Below, in pieces: positions 15,035 to 22,081 of a DNA stretch of 34,735 nucleotides. Origin of the DNA: Saccharothrix coeruleofusca (GTDB lineage Bacteria > Actinomycetota > Actinomycetes > Mycobacteriales > Pseudonocardiaceae); contig NZ_BMRG01000018.1 of the NCBI RefSeq assembly GCF_014648515.1, positions 122,681-157,415 on the forward strand, read 5' to 3'. The position numbers and the translations under genes are program-made. The notes beneath the pieces are model-generated. The model was not told where the DNA came from, made no database searches, and saw only the letters and a program-made list of their open reading frames with translations. The first letter of the stretch is position 1, and the number at the start of each line of letters is the position of its first letter.

Positions 15035-16240
15035 ATGAGCGCCGCAGACCAGCTGCTGCACCGGTTCCCCGCGCCGCGCCCGCCCGGCAGGCCGTTCGCC
15101 GTGCCCGAGGAGTACCGGCGGCTGTTCGCCCAGCGGCGGGTGCCCGAGGTGGTGCTGCCGGTGGGGCGGAAAGCGCTTCTGGTGGGGCGGTACGACGACG
15201 TCCGCACCGTCCTCTCCGGACCGTTCAGCGCCGACGGCCGCAACCCCGGCTTCCCGACCGCGCGCCCCGGCGCCCCGTCCACCTCCGCGACGCTGTCGTT
15301 CTTCCGCATGGACGGCGCCGAGCACCGCCGGTACCGCACCAAGGTCACCGCCCACTTCACCGTGGCGCGGTTGGCCGCGCTGGAGCCGGTCGTGCGCGCC
15401 GCGGTGGACGAACTGCTCGACGGGCTGGCCGGGCAACCCCGCACGGCGGACCTCGTGCAGCGGCTGGCGCTGCCCCTGCCCAGCATGGTGATCTGCCAGA
15501 TCCTCGGCGTGCCCTACGCGGACCGGCAGTACTTCCACCGGCTGATCGACGTGATGGCCAGGGCGCCGGAGATGAACCCGGAGACCTACCGCGCGGCGGT
15601 CGGCGAACTGCGCTCCTACATCGAGCGGCTGGCCGGGGACAAGCGCGCCGACCCCGGCGACGACCTGCTGTCGGACCTGGTGCGGGCGTTCGACGCCGAC
15701 CCGCTGCTCGATCCGCCGCAGCTGGCCGCCATGGTCCTCCTGCTGCTGGTGGCGGGTCAGGAGACGACCACCAGCATGATCGCGCTGGGCGCGCTGGCGC
15801 TGTCCTCCACCCCCGAGGCCAGGTCTGCCCTGGAGGACCCGACGGCCGTGCCGAACGTCGTGGAGGAAGTGCTGCGCCACCTGTCGATCGCGCAGTGGAT
15901 GCCGCGCGTGGCCACCGAGGACGTGCTGGTCGGCGGCGCGCCGGTGCGGGCGGGCACCGGTGTCGTGGTGCTGCCGATGATCGCCAACCACGATCCCGAG
16001 GTGTTCCCCGACCCCGAGCGGCTGGACCCCGCCCGCGCCAACGCGCACCGCCACCTCGCCTGCGGGTTCGGCCCCCACCAGTGCCTCGGGCTCCAACTGG
16101 CGCGCCTGGAGCTGCGGGTGGTCTACGAGGCGCTGTTCCGGCGGTTCCCCGATCTGCGGCCCGCCGTCGCGGTCGACCGGCTGCCGTTCCGGCAGAACTC
16201 CGCCTTCTTCAGCGTCGACTCGCTGCCCGTCGAATGGTGA
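15035..16240 (+). CDS. Cytochrome P450 (bacterial class I)
   Basis: 401-aa soluble haem monooxygenase needing an external ferredoxin and reductase, which are not in the window. Seen: I-helix AGQETTTSMI (oxygen-activating A-G-x-E/x-T-T), ExxR motif in VVEEVLRHLS, the PRVATEDV stretch, and the haem loop FGPHQCLGLQLAR with the thiolate ligand Cys350. Length is typical of actinomycete CYP105/107-like tailoring enzymes. It opens a four-gene operon with AMP-ligase, duplicated protein and FAD monooxygenase, so it probably hydroxylates or epoxidises starter acid, intermediate or final product. GGAGG lies 9 nt before the ATG. Regio- and substrate specificity cannot be read. Confidence 0.95.
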   Translation: MSAADQLLHRFPAPRPPGRPFAVPEEYRRLFAQRRVPEVVLPVGRKALLVGRYDDVRTVLSGPFSADGRNPGFPTARPGAPSTSATLSFFRMDGAEHRRYRTKVTAHFTVARLAALEPVVRAAVDELLDGLAGQPRTADLVQRLALPLPSMVICQILGVPYADRQYFHRLIDVMARAPEMNPETYRAAVGELRSYIERLAGDKRADPGDDLLSDLVRAFDADPLLDPPQLAAMVLLLLVAGQETTTSMIALGALALSSTPEARSALEDPTAVPNVVEEVLRHLSIAQWMPRVATEDVLVGGAPVRAGTGVVVLPMIANHDPEVFPDPERLDPARANAHRHLACGFGPHQCLGLQLARLELRVVYEALFRRFPDLRPAVAVDRLPFRQNSAFFSVDSLPVEW

Positions 16241-16265
16241 CCACCAGCAACGCGAGGGAGCTCAG

Positions 16266-17741
16266 ATGACCGACCGCACCTCCGGGCTCGTCGTGCCGGA
16301 CCTGCTGCGCCTGCGCGCCCAGGCGGACCCCGACCAGGTGGTGATGAACCTCGACGGGGCGCGCACCATGACCTACTCCGCCTGGGAAAGGCGGTCCAAC
16401 GCCGTCGCCAGGGGGCTGCGCGACCTCGGCGTGCGCCGCGGTGACGTGGTCGCCCTGCTGTTCGGCGGGCTCGACTGGGACGAGTACGCCGTGGCCTACA
16501 TCGGAGTGCTCAAGGCGGGCGGCACGGCCGTGCACCTCAACGACACCATGCCCGCGGCCGAGGTCGACCGCCGGATCGCCCAGTGCGGCGTGTCCGGCCT
16601 CATCCGGGGCGAGCAGCTCGCCCCGCCCGCGCGCTTCGCCGGGTGGGTCGGCACGGTGTCCGCGCTGGACACCGGCAACGGTGACCCGTTCGACCTGGAG
16701 ATCGGCCCGGACGACATCTCCGACCTGCTCTACTCGTCGGGAACCACCGGCGCCTCCAAGGCCGTGCGCGTCCCGCACGGCAACCTCACCCACGGCCGCG
16801 GCCCCGAGGGCTTCCGGCAGCTCGGCGACCCGCGCCCGCTGGTGGTGCCCATGCAGCTGGGCACCACCGCCAGCGTGACCACCACCAACATCGCGCTCAC
16901 CCTGCGCGCGACGCTGGTTGTCGTCCCGCCGGGGGACGTCGAGCGGATGGCCCAGCTCATCGAAGCCCACCGCGCCGGGTCGGTGATGGTCAACACCATG
17001 GTGGCGGCCCGGATGGTGGCCGGGCGCCTGCACGAGCGCTACGACTTCAGCTCCGTGCACACGCTCGGGGCGGCGGCCGCCCCGATCGCCCCGGCCCTCG
17101 CCGAACGGCTGCTGGCGATGTTCCCCGGCGCCAAGCTGAACAGCTCCTACACCGAGATCGAAGCCGTGCCCGGGGTCGTGGTGAGCACCTACGACCCGGC
17201 CCGCCCCCTGTCGGTGGGCAAGCCGTCGCCCAGCACGCAGCTGCGCGTGGTGGACGAGCGCGGCCGGTCCGTCGCCGACGGCGAGCTGGGGGAGATCCAG
17301 CTGCGCTGCGACGCCCCTCGCAGGCGCTACCTGGGCAGCACGCAGACCGCCGAGGACGACTGGACGCGCACCGGCGACCTGGGGCGCATCGGCCCGGACG
17401 GCGAGCTCTACCTGTTCGACCGCCGGGTGGACGCGATCCCGACCAGCGGGGGACTGGTGTCCACCATCGAGGTGGAAGCGGCGGTCTACGAGCACCCCGC
17501 CGTGCTGGAGGCGGCGGTGCTGGGCGTCCCCGACGGCGGCGACCGCCGGGCCGTCGTCGCCGTGGTCGTGCTCGCCTCGCCGGACGCGCTCGCCGAGCTG
17601 CCCGGTTTCACCGCCCGGCGGCTGGCCCCGCACCAGGTCCCCGAGCGCTTCGTCCCGGTGGACGCCCTGCCGTTCTCCCCCAACGGCAAGGTCCGCAAGC
17701 GGGAGCTGCGCGACTGGCTCACGGCCGCGGTGACGGCGTGA
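16266..17741 (+). CDS. Free-standing AMP-dependent acyl ligase
   Basis: 491-aa member of the ANL superfamily that activates a carboxylic acid as acyl-adenylate. Core motifs: YSSGTTGASKAVRVPHGNL (P-loop), SSYTEIEAVPGVV (A5), WTRTGDLGRIGPDGELYLFDR (A7/A8 with the ATP-ribose Asp), and the C-terminal catalytic Lys in SPNGKVRKREL. The binding region (VVPMQLGTTASVTTTNIALTL) lacks the FD-x-S of amino acid A domains, so a fatty, aromatic or other carboxylic acid is more likely than an amino acid. GAGGGAG precedes the ATG; 25 nt separate it from the P450 stop. Because the NRPS begins with a carrier that has no A domain, this enzyme is the best candidate to load the starter on it. A CoA-thioester product remains possible. 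Confidence 0.88.
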   Translation: MTDRTSGLVVPDLLRLRAQADPDQVVMNLDGARTMTYSAWERRSNAVARGLRDLGVRRGDVVALLFGGLDWDEYAVAYIGVLKAGGTAVHLNDTMPAAEVDRRIAQCGVSGLIRGEQLAPPARFAGWVGTVSALDTGNGDPFDLEIGPDDISDLLYSSGTTGASKAVRVPHGNLTHGRGPEGFRQLGDPRPLVVPMQLGTTASVTTTNIALTLRATLVVVPPGDVERMAQLIEAHRAGSVMVNTMVAARMVAGRLHERYDFSSVHTLGAAAAPIAPALAERLLAMFPGAKLNSSYTEIEAVPGVVVSTYDPARPLSVGKPSPSTQLRVVDERGRSVADGELGEIQLRCDAPRRRYLGSTQTAEDDWTRTGDLGRIGPDGELYLFDRRVDAIPTSGGLVSTIEVEAAVYEHPAVLEAAVLGVPDGGDRRAVVAVVVLASPDALAELPGFTARRLAPHQVPERFVPVDALPFSPNGKVRKRELRDWLTAAVTA

Positions 17742-17782
17742 CCGCCACCGGCCGCGCCACCGCCGAACGAGAAGGAGACAGC

Positions 17783-18733
17783 ATGTCCGCAGGACCCTCC
17801 ACCGCCTTCACCATCCCGGTCGCGCAGGACCAGACCTCCCTGTCCCCGGACGAGGTCCTGCACTCCGGCAACGCCGGGGTGATCGTCGAGCGGGTCGGCC
17901 AGCTGCGGTCGGAGTTCCGCTCCGAGGGCCGCCAGTTCGGCCGCGAGCTCGCCGAGTACCTCAACACCGCCTACCGCGACGTGGTCACGGTGTTCGTCTA
18001 CGAGGAGACCTTCGGCACCAAGGACCGCCTGCACTTCCTGATGCACCTCAAGTCGCTGGAGGCCTACGAGACGCTGGTGGGGATGGGCACCAGGGACGAG
18101 GGCTGGCGCGAGATCATGATGCGCCAGCGCATCCCCGCCGAGCGCGGCGGCGGCACCTGGGACCGGGTGTTCCTGGACGGCACCCTGCGGGAGACCGTGC
18201 TCCTCCCCTCAACCTTCGGCATGTACGGCACCGCGGACAAGCGGCTGGAGACCGTCGTGGCGGACGGCGACGGCGCGCCGCGCTTCCAGGTGCCGGTCGC
18301 GCAGCAGCAGACCACCCTGCCGCCCGACCGCATCCTGCACTCGGCGAACTGCGGCATCCTGATGCACCGCGTCGGGCAGCTCAAGTACGAGTTCCGGGTC
18401 GAGGGCAGGCAGTTCGCCAGGGCGCTGTGCGACGCCTGGAACGAGAGCCTGGCGGGCCACGCCACCATCTTCCTGTACGAGGAGGCCTTCGGCGTCTCCG
18501 ACCGCATCCACCACTTCATCCACCTGAAGTCGCTCAGCTCGTACTACACGCTGATGGGGCTGCGCGCGGTCAGCGACGCCGCGTCGCGCGAGGTGTTCAC
18601 CCGGCAGTGGATCCCGGAGGAGAAGGGCGGCGGCTCCTGGGAGCGGATGTTCGAGGGCGCCAGCCTCCAGGACATGGCGCTGACCCCGCAGCACTGGGGC
18701 ATGTACGCGACGCGCGCGGGCGGTGAGCGGTGA
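17783..18733 (+). CDS. Internally duplicated protein of unknown function (DUF6039-like)
   Basis: 316 aa made of two similar halves, about residues 7-150 and 165-312. Shared blocks: TIPVAQDQTSLSPDEVLHSG / QVPVAQQQTTLPPDRILHSA; VGQLRSEFRSEGRQFGREL / VGQLKYEFRVEGRQFARAL; FVYEETFGTKDRLHFLMHLK / FLYEEAFGVSDRIHHFIHLK; and RIPAERGGGTWDRVF / WIPEEKGGGSWERMF. Each half looks like a ferredoxin-like alpha+beta unit, as in dimeric barrels, with conserved E and H in YEE-x-FG-x-x-DR-x-H-x-x-x-HLKSL. No signal peptide or membrane helix. The DUF6039 label is from memory and tentative. ATG at 17783 is chosen for GAAGGAG upstream; the in-frame GTG at 17738 overlaps the ligase stop and has no site. Likely a small enzyme or binding protein for the pathway. 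Confidence 0.7.
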   Translation: MSAGPSTAFTIPVAQDQTSLSPDEVLHSGNAGVIVERVGQLRSEFRSEGRQFGRELAEYLNTAYRDVVTVFVYEETFGTKDRLHFLMHLKSLEAYETLVGMGTRDEGWREIMMRQRIPAERGGGTWDRVFLDGTLRETVLLPSTFGMYGTADKRLETVVADGDGAPRFQVPVAQQQTTLPPDRILHSANCGILMHRVGQLKYEFRVEGRQFARALCDAWNESLAGHATIFLYEEAFGVSDRIHHFIHLKSLSSYYTLMGLRAVSDAASREVFTRQWIPEEKGGGSWERMFEGASLQDMALTPQHWGMYATRAGGER

Positions 18734-19953
18734 CCGGGCCCGACTACGACGTGGTCGTGGTGGGCGCCCGCGTCGCCGGGGCGCCTGCGGCGATGCTGTT
18801 CGCCCGGCGCGGCCACCGGGTCCTGCTGCTGGATCGGGCGGTGTTCCCCGCGGACACCCTGTCCACCCTCTACATCCAGCAGCCCGGCGTCGCTCGGCTG
18901 GCCCGCTGGGGCCTGCTGGAGGAGGTCCGGGCGACCGGCTGCCCGCCGCTGGACCACGTCGTGTACGAGCTGGAGGGCATCCGCGTCGAGGGCTGCTCCA
19001 GCGGCGTGGACGGCATCCGCGCGGCCTACGCGCCCCGCAGGCACCTGCTCGACGGCATCCTCGCCGACGCGGCCGCTGCCGCGGGCGCCGAGGTGCTGGC
19101 CGGGCACGAGGTGGTGGACCTGGTGCGCGAGGGCGAGCGGGTCACCGGCGTGCGGCACCGCTCACCCGACGGCGGGGTGGCCACCGCGACCGCCCGGCTG
19201 GTCGTCGGCGCGGACGGCATGCGCTCGGCGGTGGCCCGGCTGGCCGGTGCCGCGACCGCGGTCGAGCGCCCGCGCCTGACGTGCGCCTACTACTCGTTCT
19301 GGCAGGGCCTGGACGCGGTGTTCGAGATGTACGAGGGGCCCACCGGCTGGGTGGCCACGGTCCCGACCAACGACGCGGTGCTGGTGTCGGCGTACTTCCC
19401 GCAGGGCCGTTTCGAGAGGGTGCGCAAGGACGCCCTGGACTCCTACACGCGGTGCATCGAGGACAACGCCCCGGCGCTGTTCGAGCGGCTGCTGGGCAAG
19501 CAGCGGCTGGAGCGGCTGTACGGCACCGGCGACCAGCGCAACTTCTTCCGGCAGGCGCGGGGGCCGGGCTGGGCGCTCATCGGCGACGCGGGCCACCACA
19601 AGGACTCGCTGACCGCCCAGGGCATCGGCGACGCGTTCATGCAGGCGGAGTTGCTCGTCGACAGCGTGGCGGACGGCCTGGCCGACGAGGCGGCGCTGAC
19701 CGCCGGGCTGGCCGCCTTCGCCGAGGAGCGCGACCGCAGGCTCACGCCCTACTTCAACGCCACCCTGCTGGTGGCGCAGGCCGAGGGGCGGGAGCAGCGC
19801 CGCGCGCTGCTGGCGGCGCTGGCCGAGCACCCCGATCACACCCAGCGCTACTTCGACGCCGTGGCGGGCATCCTGCCGCTGGAGCAGCTCTACACGCCGG
19901 AGCTGATGGCGCTGGTCGCGCAGCAGGCCAAGGCCCGCTCCGCGGTGAGCTAG
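18730..19953 (+). CDS. FAD-dependent monooxygenase (PHBH-fold)
   Basis: 407-aa flavoprotein of the class A hydroxylase / geranylgeranyl-reductase-like group. N-terminal Rossmann motif DYDVVVVGARVAGAPAAMLF (residues 5-24), the R-x-x-L in APRRHLLDGIL, the DG motif in VGADGMRSAVARLAG, and the second FAD motif GWALIGDAGHHKDSLTAQGI with the trailing GIGDAFMQAE helix. NAD(P)H-dependent hydroxylation or another flavin oxidation of a pathway intermediate is expected. The GTG start overlaps the preceding stop (GTGA), implying coupled translation; it is the last gene of the P450 operon and ends before a strong hairpin. Confidence 0.88.
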   Translation: MTGPDYDVVVVGARVAGAPAAMLFARRGHRVLLLDRAVFPADTLSTLYIQQPGVARLARWGLLEEVRATGCPPLDHVVYELEGIRVEGCSSGVDGIRAAYAPRRHLLDGILADAAAAAGAEVLAGHEVVDLVREGERVTGVRHRSPDGGVATATARLVVGADGMRSAVARLAGAATAVERPRLTCAYYSFWQGLDAVFEMYEGPTGWVATVPTNDAVLVSAYFPQGRFERVRKDALDSYTRCIEDNAPALFERLLGKQRLERLYGTGDQRNFFRQARGPGWALIGDAGHHKDSLTAQGIGDAFMQAELLVDSVADGLADEAALTAGLAAFAEERDRRLTPYFNATLLVAQAEGREQRRALLAALAEHPDHTQRYFDAVAGILPLEQLYTPELMALVAQQAKARSAVS

Positions 19954-19975
19954 CCGCTGCGGGGACCCCGCTGGA

Positions 19976-20003
19976 CGCCGCGACCGGCCTGCCGGTCGCG
20001 GCG
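19976..20003. terminator. Bidirectional hairpin terminator between convergent genes
   Basis: A perfect 12-bp stem CGCCGCGACCGG / CCGGTCGCGGCG with loop CCTG lies in the 54-nt gap between the FAD monooxygenase (plus) and the winged-helix gene (minus). No U-tract follows, as is common for actinomycete terminators. A tighter palindrome GCGGGG-A-CCCCGC lies just before it at 19959-19971. Confidence 0.75.
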
Positions 20004-20007
20004 CGCC

Positions 20008-21192
20008 CTACTTCGCCGACAGCTCCTCCTCCAACCAGGTCTTGCCCCTGGTGCGGGCGGAGAGCACCACATCGCCGAGCAGTTCGGTGAGCGAGGCGGC
20101 CGCCCGCTCGGCCGCGGCGCGGGCGTCGGAGCCGACGTCCTCCAGGAACCGGCACACGACCTGGCCGCCCGCGTCCTGGGCCCAGCCGCCGACGACCCGA
20201 CCGTCCCACCACAGCGACGGGCCGATGTTCCCGACCCGGTCGAACAGCTTGGGGCCGTGCCCGCCGAGGAACCAGTCGCGCTGCTGCCAGCCCATCGGGG
20301 TGGGGTCCAGCGCGGGCAGCAGCGCCACCCACGGCTCGGGCGCCGGGGTCGGCTCCAGGTCGTCGGCCAGGACCACGCCCGGCCTGCCGTCCAGGTCGAC
20401 CTCGACCGGCCGCAGCTCCGCCAGCGCCCGCTTGACCTGGGTCTTGGTCCAGCCGGTCCACCACTGCAGGTCCTCGGGGAAGGCCGGGCCGTAGGCGGCC
20501 AGCCAGCGGCGCGCCAACTCCACCTCCGCCTGGGCCGTGGGCCAGTCCGCCAGCCCGTCGGGGGTCCACCGCGACAGCGGTGACCACTTGTACTGGTGCG
20601 ACGTCCACGACCCGCGCGGACGTCCGCGCACCACCCGGCCCTCGGCGGCCAGCAGCAGCAGCACCCGGCTGGCGACGTTCTGCTTGCCCTCGTAGTGCTT
20701 GCCCTTGGCCAGCACCACCTGCTGCCGCAGCCGCTCGTCGTCGGTGGCCAGCTCGGCGGCGGTCGCCTCGCCGCGCCGGGCCAGCGCCCGCAGCGCGGTC
20801 TCCTCCACGTCGGCCAGCCAGCCCTCGACGTCGTCACCGACGCCGGTCTCGGCCAGCATGGACAGCAGCTTGCGGCGTTCGCGCGCGGCCACCGCCCGAC
20901 CGCAGGCGGCGTGCACGACGGAAGCGGTCCGCACCGTGGTGACGAACACCGTGCGGCGCATGGCCAGCATCCTGATCAACGAGCGGTCCTCGTACAGGGC
21001 GCGTTCCACGTCGCCCAGGCCGCCCTCGCGCATCCGGGTCAGCGCGGACAGGTACACGCTGGTCGGGTCGGTGCTGTGCAGCGCCACCACGCTCTCGGCG
21101 ACCTCGGTCGGGTCCGCCGCACGCGCCTCCGCCGCCAGCCGGTGCCTGTGGCCCAGCCTCGCCCGCCGCTCCGCGATGTCGAATCGACGCAT
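20008..21192 (-). CDS. Winged-helix DNA-binding protein (AlkZ/YcaQ-like, HTH_42 family)
   Basis: 394-aa protein of the HTH_42 family, whose members AlkZ and YcaQ/AlkX are DNA glycosylases that remove alkylated bases and unhook interstrand crosslinks. Seen: tandem winged-helix regions (ALARRGEATAAELATDDERL; NVASRVLLLLAAEGRVVRG), the conserved PWVALLPALDPTPMGWQQRD and PSLWWDGRVVGGWAQ blocks, and a C-terminal ELLGDVVLSARTRGKTWLEE. Where AlkZ has its catalytic Q-x-Q, this protein reads VVALHSTDPTSVYLSAL, so a glycosylase activity is uncertain. ATG at 21192 follows GGGGGG. It lies downstream of the isochorismatase-like gene, 80 nt apart, in a unit with a cluster-type promoter. Related proteins give self-resistance in clusters for DNA-alkylating products; whether that holds here is inference. 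Confidence 0.75.
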   Translation of the reverse strand: MRRFDIAERRARLGHRHRLAAEARAADPTEVAESVVALHSTDPTSVYLSALTRMREGGLGDVERALYEDRSLIRMLAMRRTVFVTTVRTASVVHAACGRAVAARERRKLLSMLAETGVGDDVEGWLADVEETALRALARRGEATAAELATDDERLRQQVVLAKGKHYEGKQNVASRVLLLLAAEGRVVRGRPRGSWTSHQYKWSPLSRWTPDGLADWPTAQAEVELARRWLAAYGPAFPEDLQWWTGWTKTQVKRALAELRPVEVDLDGRPGVVLADDLEPTPAPEPWVALLPALDPTPMGWQQRDWFLGGHGPKLFDRVGNIGPSLWWDGRVVGGWAQDAGGQVVCRFLEDVGSDARAAAERAAASLTELLGDVVLSARTRGKTWLEEELSAK

Positions 21193-21272
21193 CGTCCCCC
21201 CGTGTCGGCCTGTTCGCGGGGCGTGGTGCGGCAGTCGCACCCCGCACGCGGCCACCACCGTACCGCTCGGGG

Positions 21273-21881
21273 TCAGGCCGGGGGGTCGAGGGCGTCGATC
21301 ACCTCGTCGGCGGTGCGCACCCGGCCGATGAGGGAGAAGACGCGCGCGATCGCGTCCTCGTGCGCCCCGGCGTCGAACGCGGTGGCCGCGTCCCGCACCA
21401 GGACCTGCTCGTAGCCGCGGTCGTAGGCCTCCCTGGCGGCCGACTCCACGCCCAGGTTCGTGGCGATGCCGCCGAACAGGACCGTCCGCACGCCCCGCCG
21501 CCGCAGCAACGGGTCCAGCTCGGTGCCGTAGAAGCTGCCCCACTGGTGCTTGACGACCACGTGGGAGCCGAGGTCGGCGAGTTCGGGCACGACCTCGGTC
21601 CACTCGGCGGGCGCACCGCCGGGCGGTGGCAGCTCCACGTCAGCGCGCGGCGCGGGGAACGGCACGCCGCCGCGCCCCATCGAGCCGCGCACCAGCACCA
21701 CGAGCCCGCCGCGCCTCCGCAGCGCCACGGCGACCCGGCGCGCGTTGGCCACGGCCTCGGCGGCGGGGTGCGGCCCGAGCGGCACGCCCGCGCCGAGGCC
21801 GTCGACCACACCGCGCTGGAAGTCGACCAGCACGAGCGCGCTCGTGGCGGCGTCCAGCTCATCCCGCGGGCGGGCAGTCAT
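21273..21881 (-). CDS. Isochorismatase-fold hydrolase-like protein lacking the catalytic Cys
   Basis: 202-aa alpha/beta protein of the cysteine-hydrolase (isochorismatase-like) superfamily. Two of the three catalytic residues are visible: Asp20 in LVLVDFQRG and Lys111 in VVVKHQWGSFYGTELD. The Cys position reads GGIATNLGVESAAREAYDRG, with Gly144 where the nucleophile is expected; the E. coli YecD type shares this TN-x-GVES variant, so the change is natural to a subgroup and the reaction is unknown. ATG at 21881 follows GAGGGG. It is divergent from the Cys-hydrolase gene and shares one palindrome with it, which argues that it belongs to the pathway regulon. Confidence 0.82.
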   Translation of the reverse strand: MTARPRDELDAATSALVLVDFQRGVVDGLGAGVPLGPHPAAEAVANARRVAVALRRRGGLVVLVRGSMGRGGVPFPAPRADVELPPPGGAPAEWTEVVPELADLGSHVVVKHQWGSFYGTELDPLLRRRGVRTVLFGGIATNLGVESAAREAYDRGYEQVLVRDAATAFDAGAHEDAIARVFSLIGRVRTADEVIDALDPPA

Positions 21882-21925
21882 GTCAGCGATCCCCCTCGTC
21901 GACGTGCGCGCTGCCGGTTCGGCCC

Positions 21926-21969
21926 GATGCTAGGTCCCTCGCCTGCCGGACCCTGCTCAACACTGAGCA
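21926..21969 (-). promoter_or_regulatory. Cluster-type promoter of the isochorismatase / winged-helix unit
   Basis: Reading the minus strand, the perfect palindrome at 21969-21954 (TGCTC-AGTGTT-GAGCA) is followed after 21 nt by TAGCATC (21932-21926). The same palindrome serves the rightward hydrolase promoter, so one operator faces both ways. Predicted start near 21919, leader about 38 nt. Confidence 0.55.
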
Positions 21970-21998
21970 GCCCGTTCCACGCCGCCGCGCCTAGCGTT
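21954..21998 (+). promoter_or_regulatory. Cluster-type promoter of the Cys-nucleophile hydrolase
   Basis: Perfect palindrome TGCTC-AACACT-GAGCA (21954-21969), 22-nt gap, TAGCGTT (21992-21998). Palindrome and -10 match the P450 promoter in sequence and spacing. The leader to the GTG at 22082 is about 77 nt. Confidence 0.65.
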
Positions 21999-22081
21999 CC
22001 CGCCGGCGCCCGGCGAACCGCGGTCGCGGCGCGTCCCGGTGCGCGATCCGCTCGACCACCCGGCGCCGGAGGGAGGCGACG

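Noticed and set aside
17738-17782. GTG start overlapping the ligase stop for the duplicated protein
   Set aside because: No ribosome site, and the added residues are unlike the conserved halves; ATG at 17783 follows GAAGGAG.
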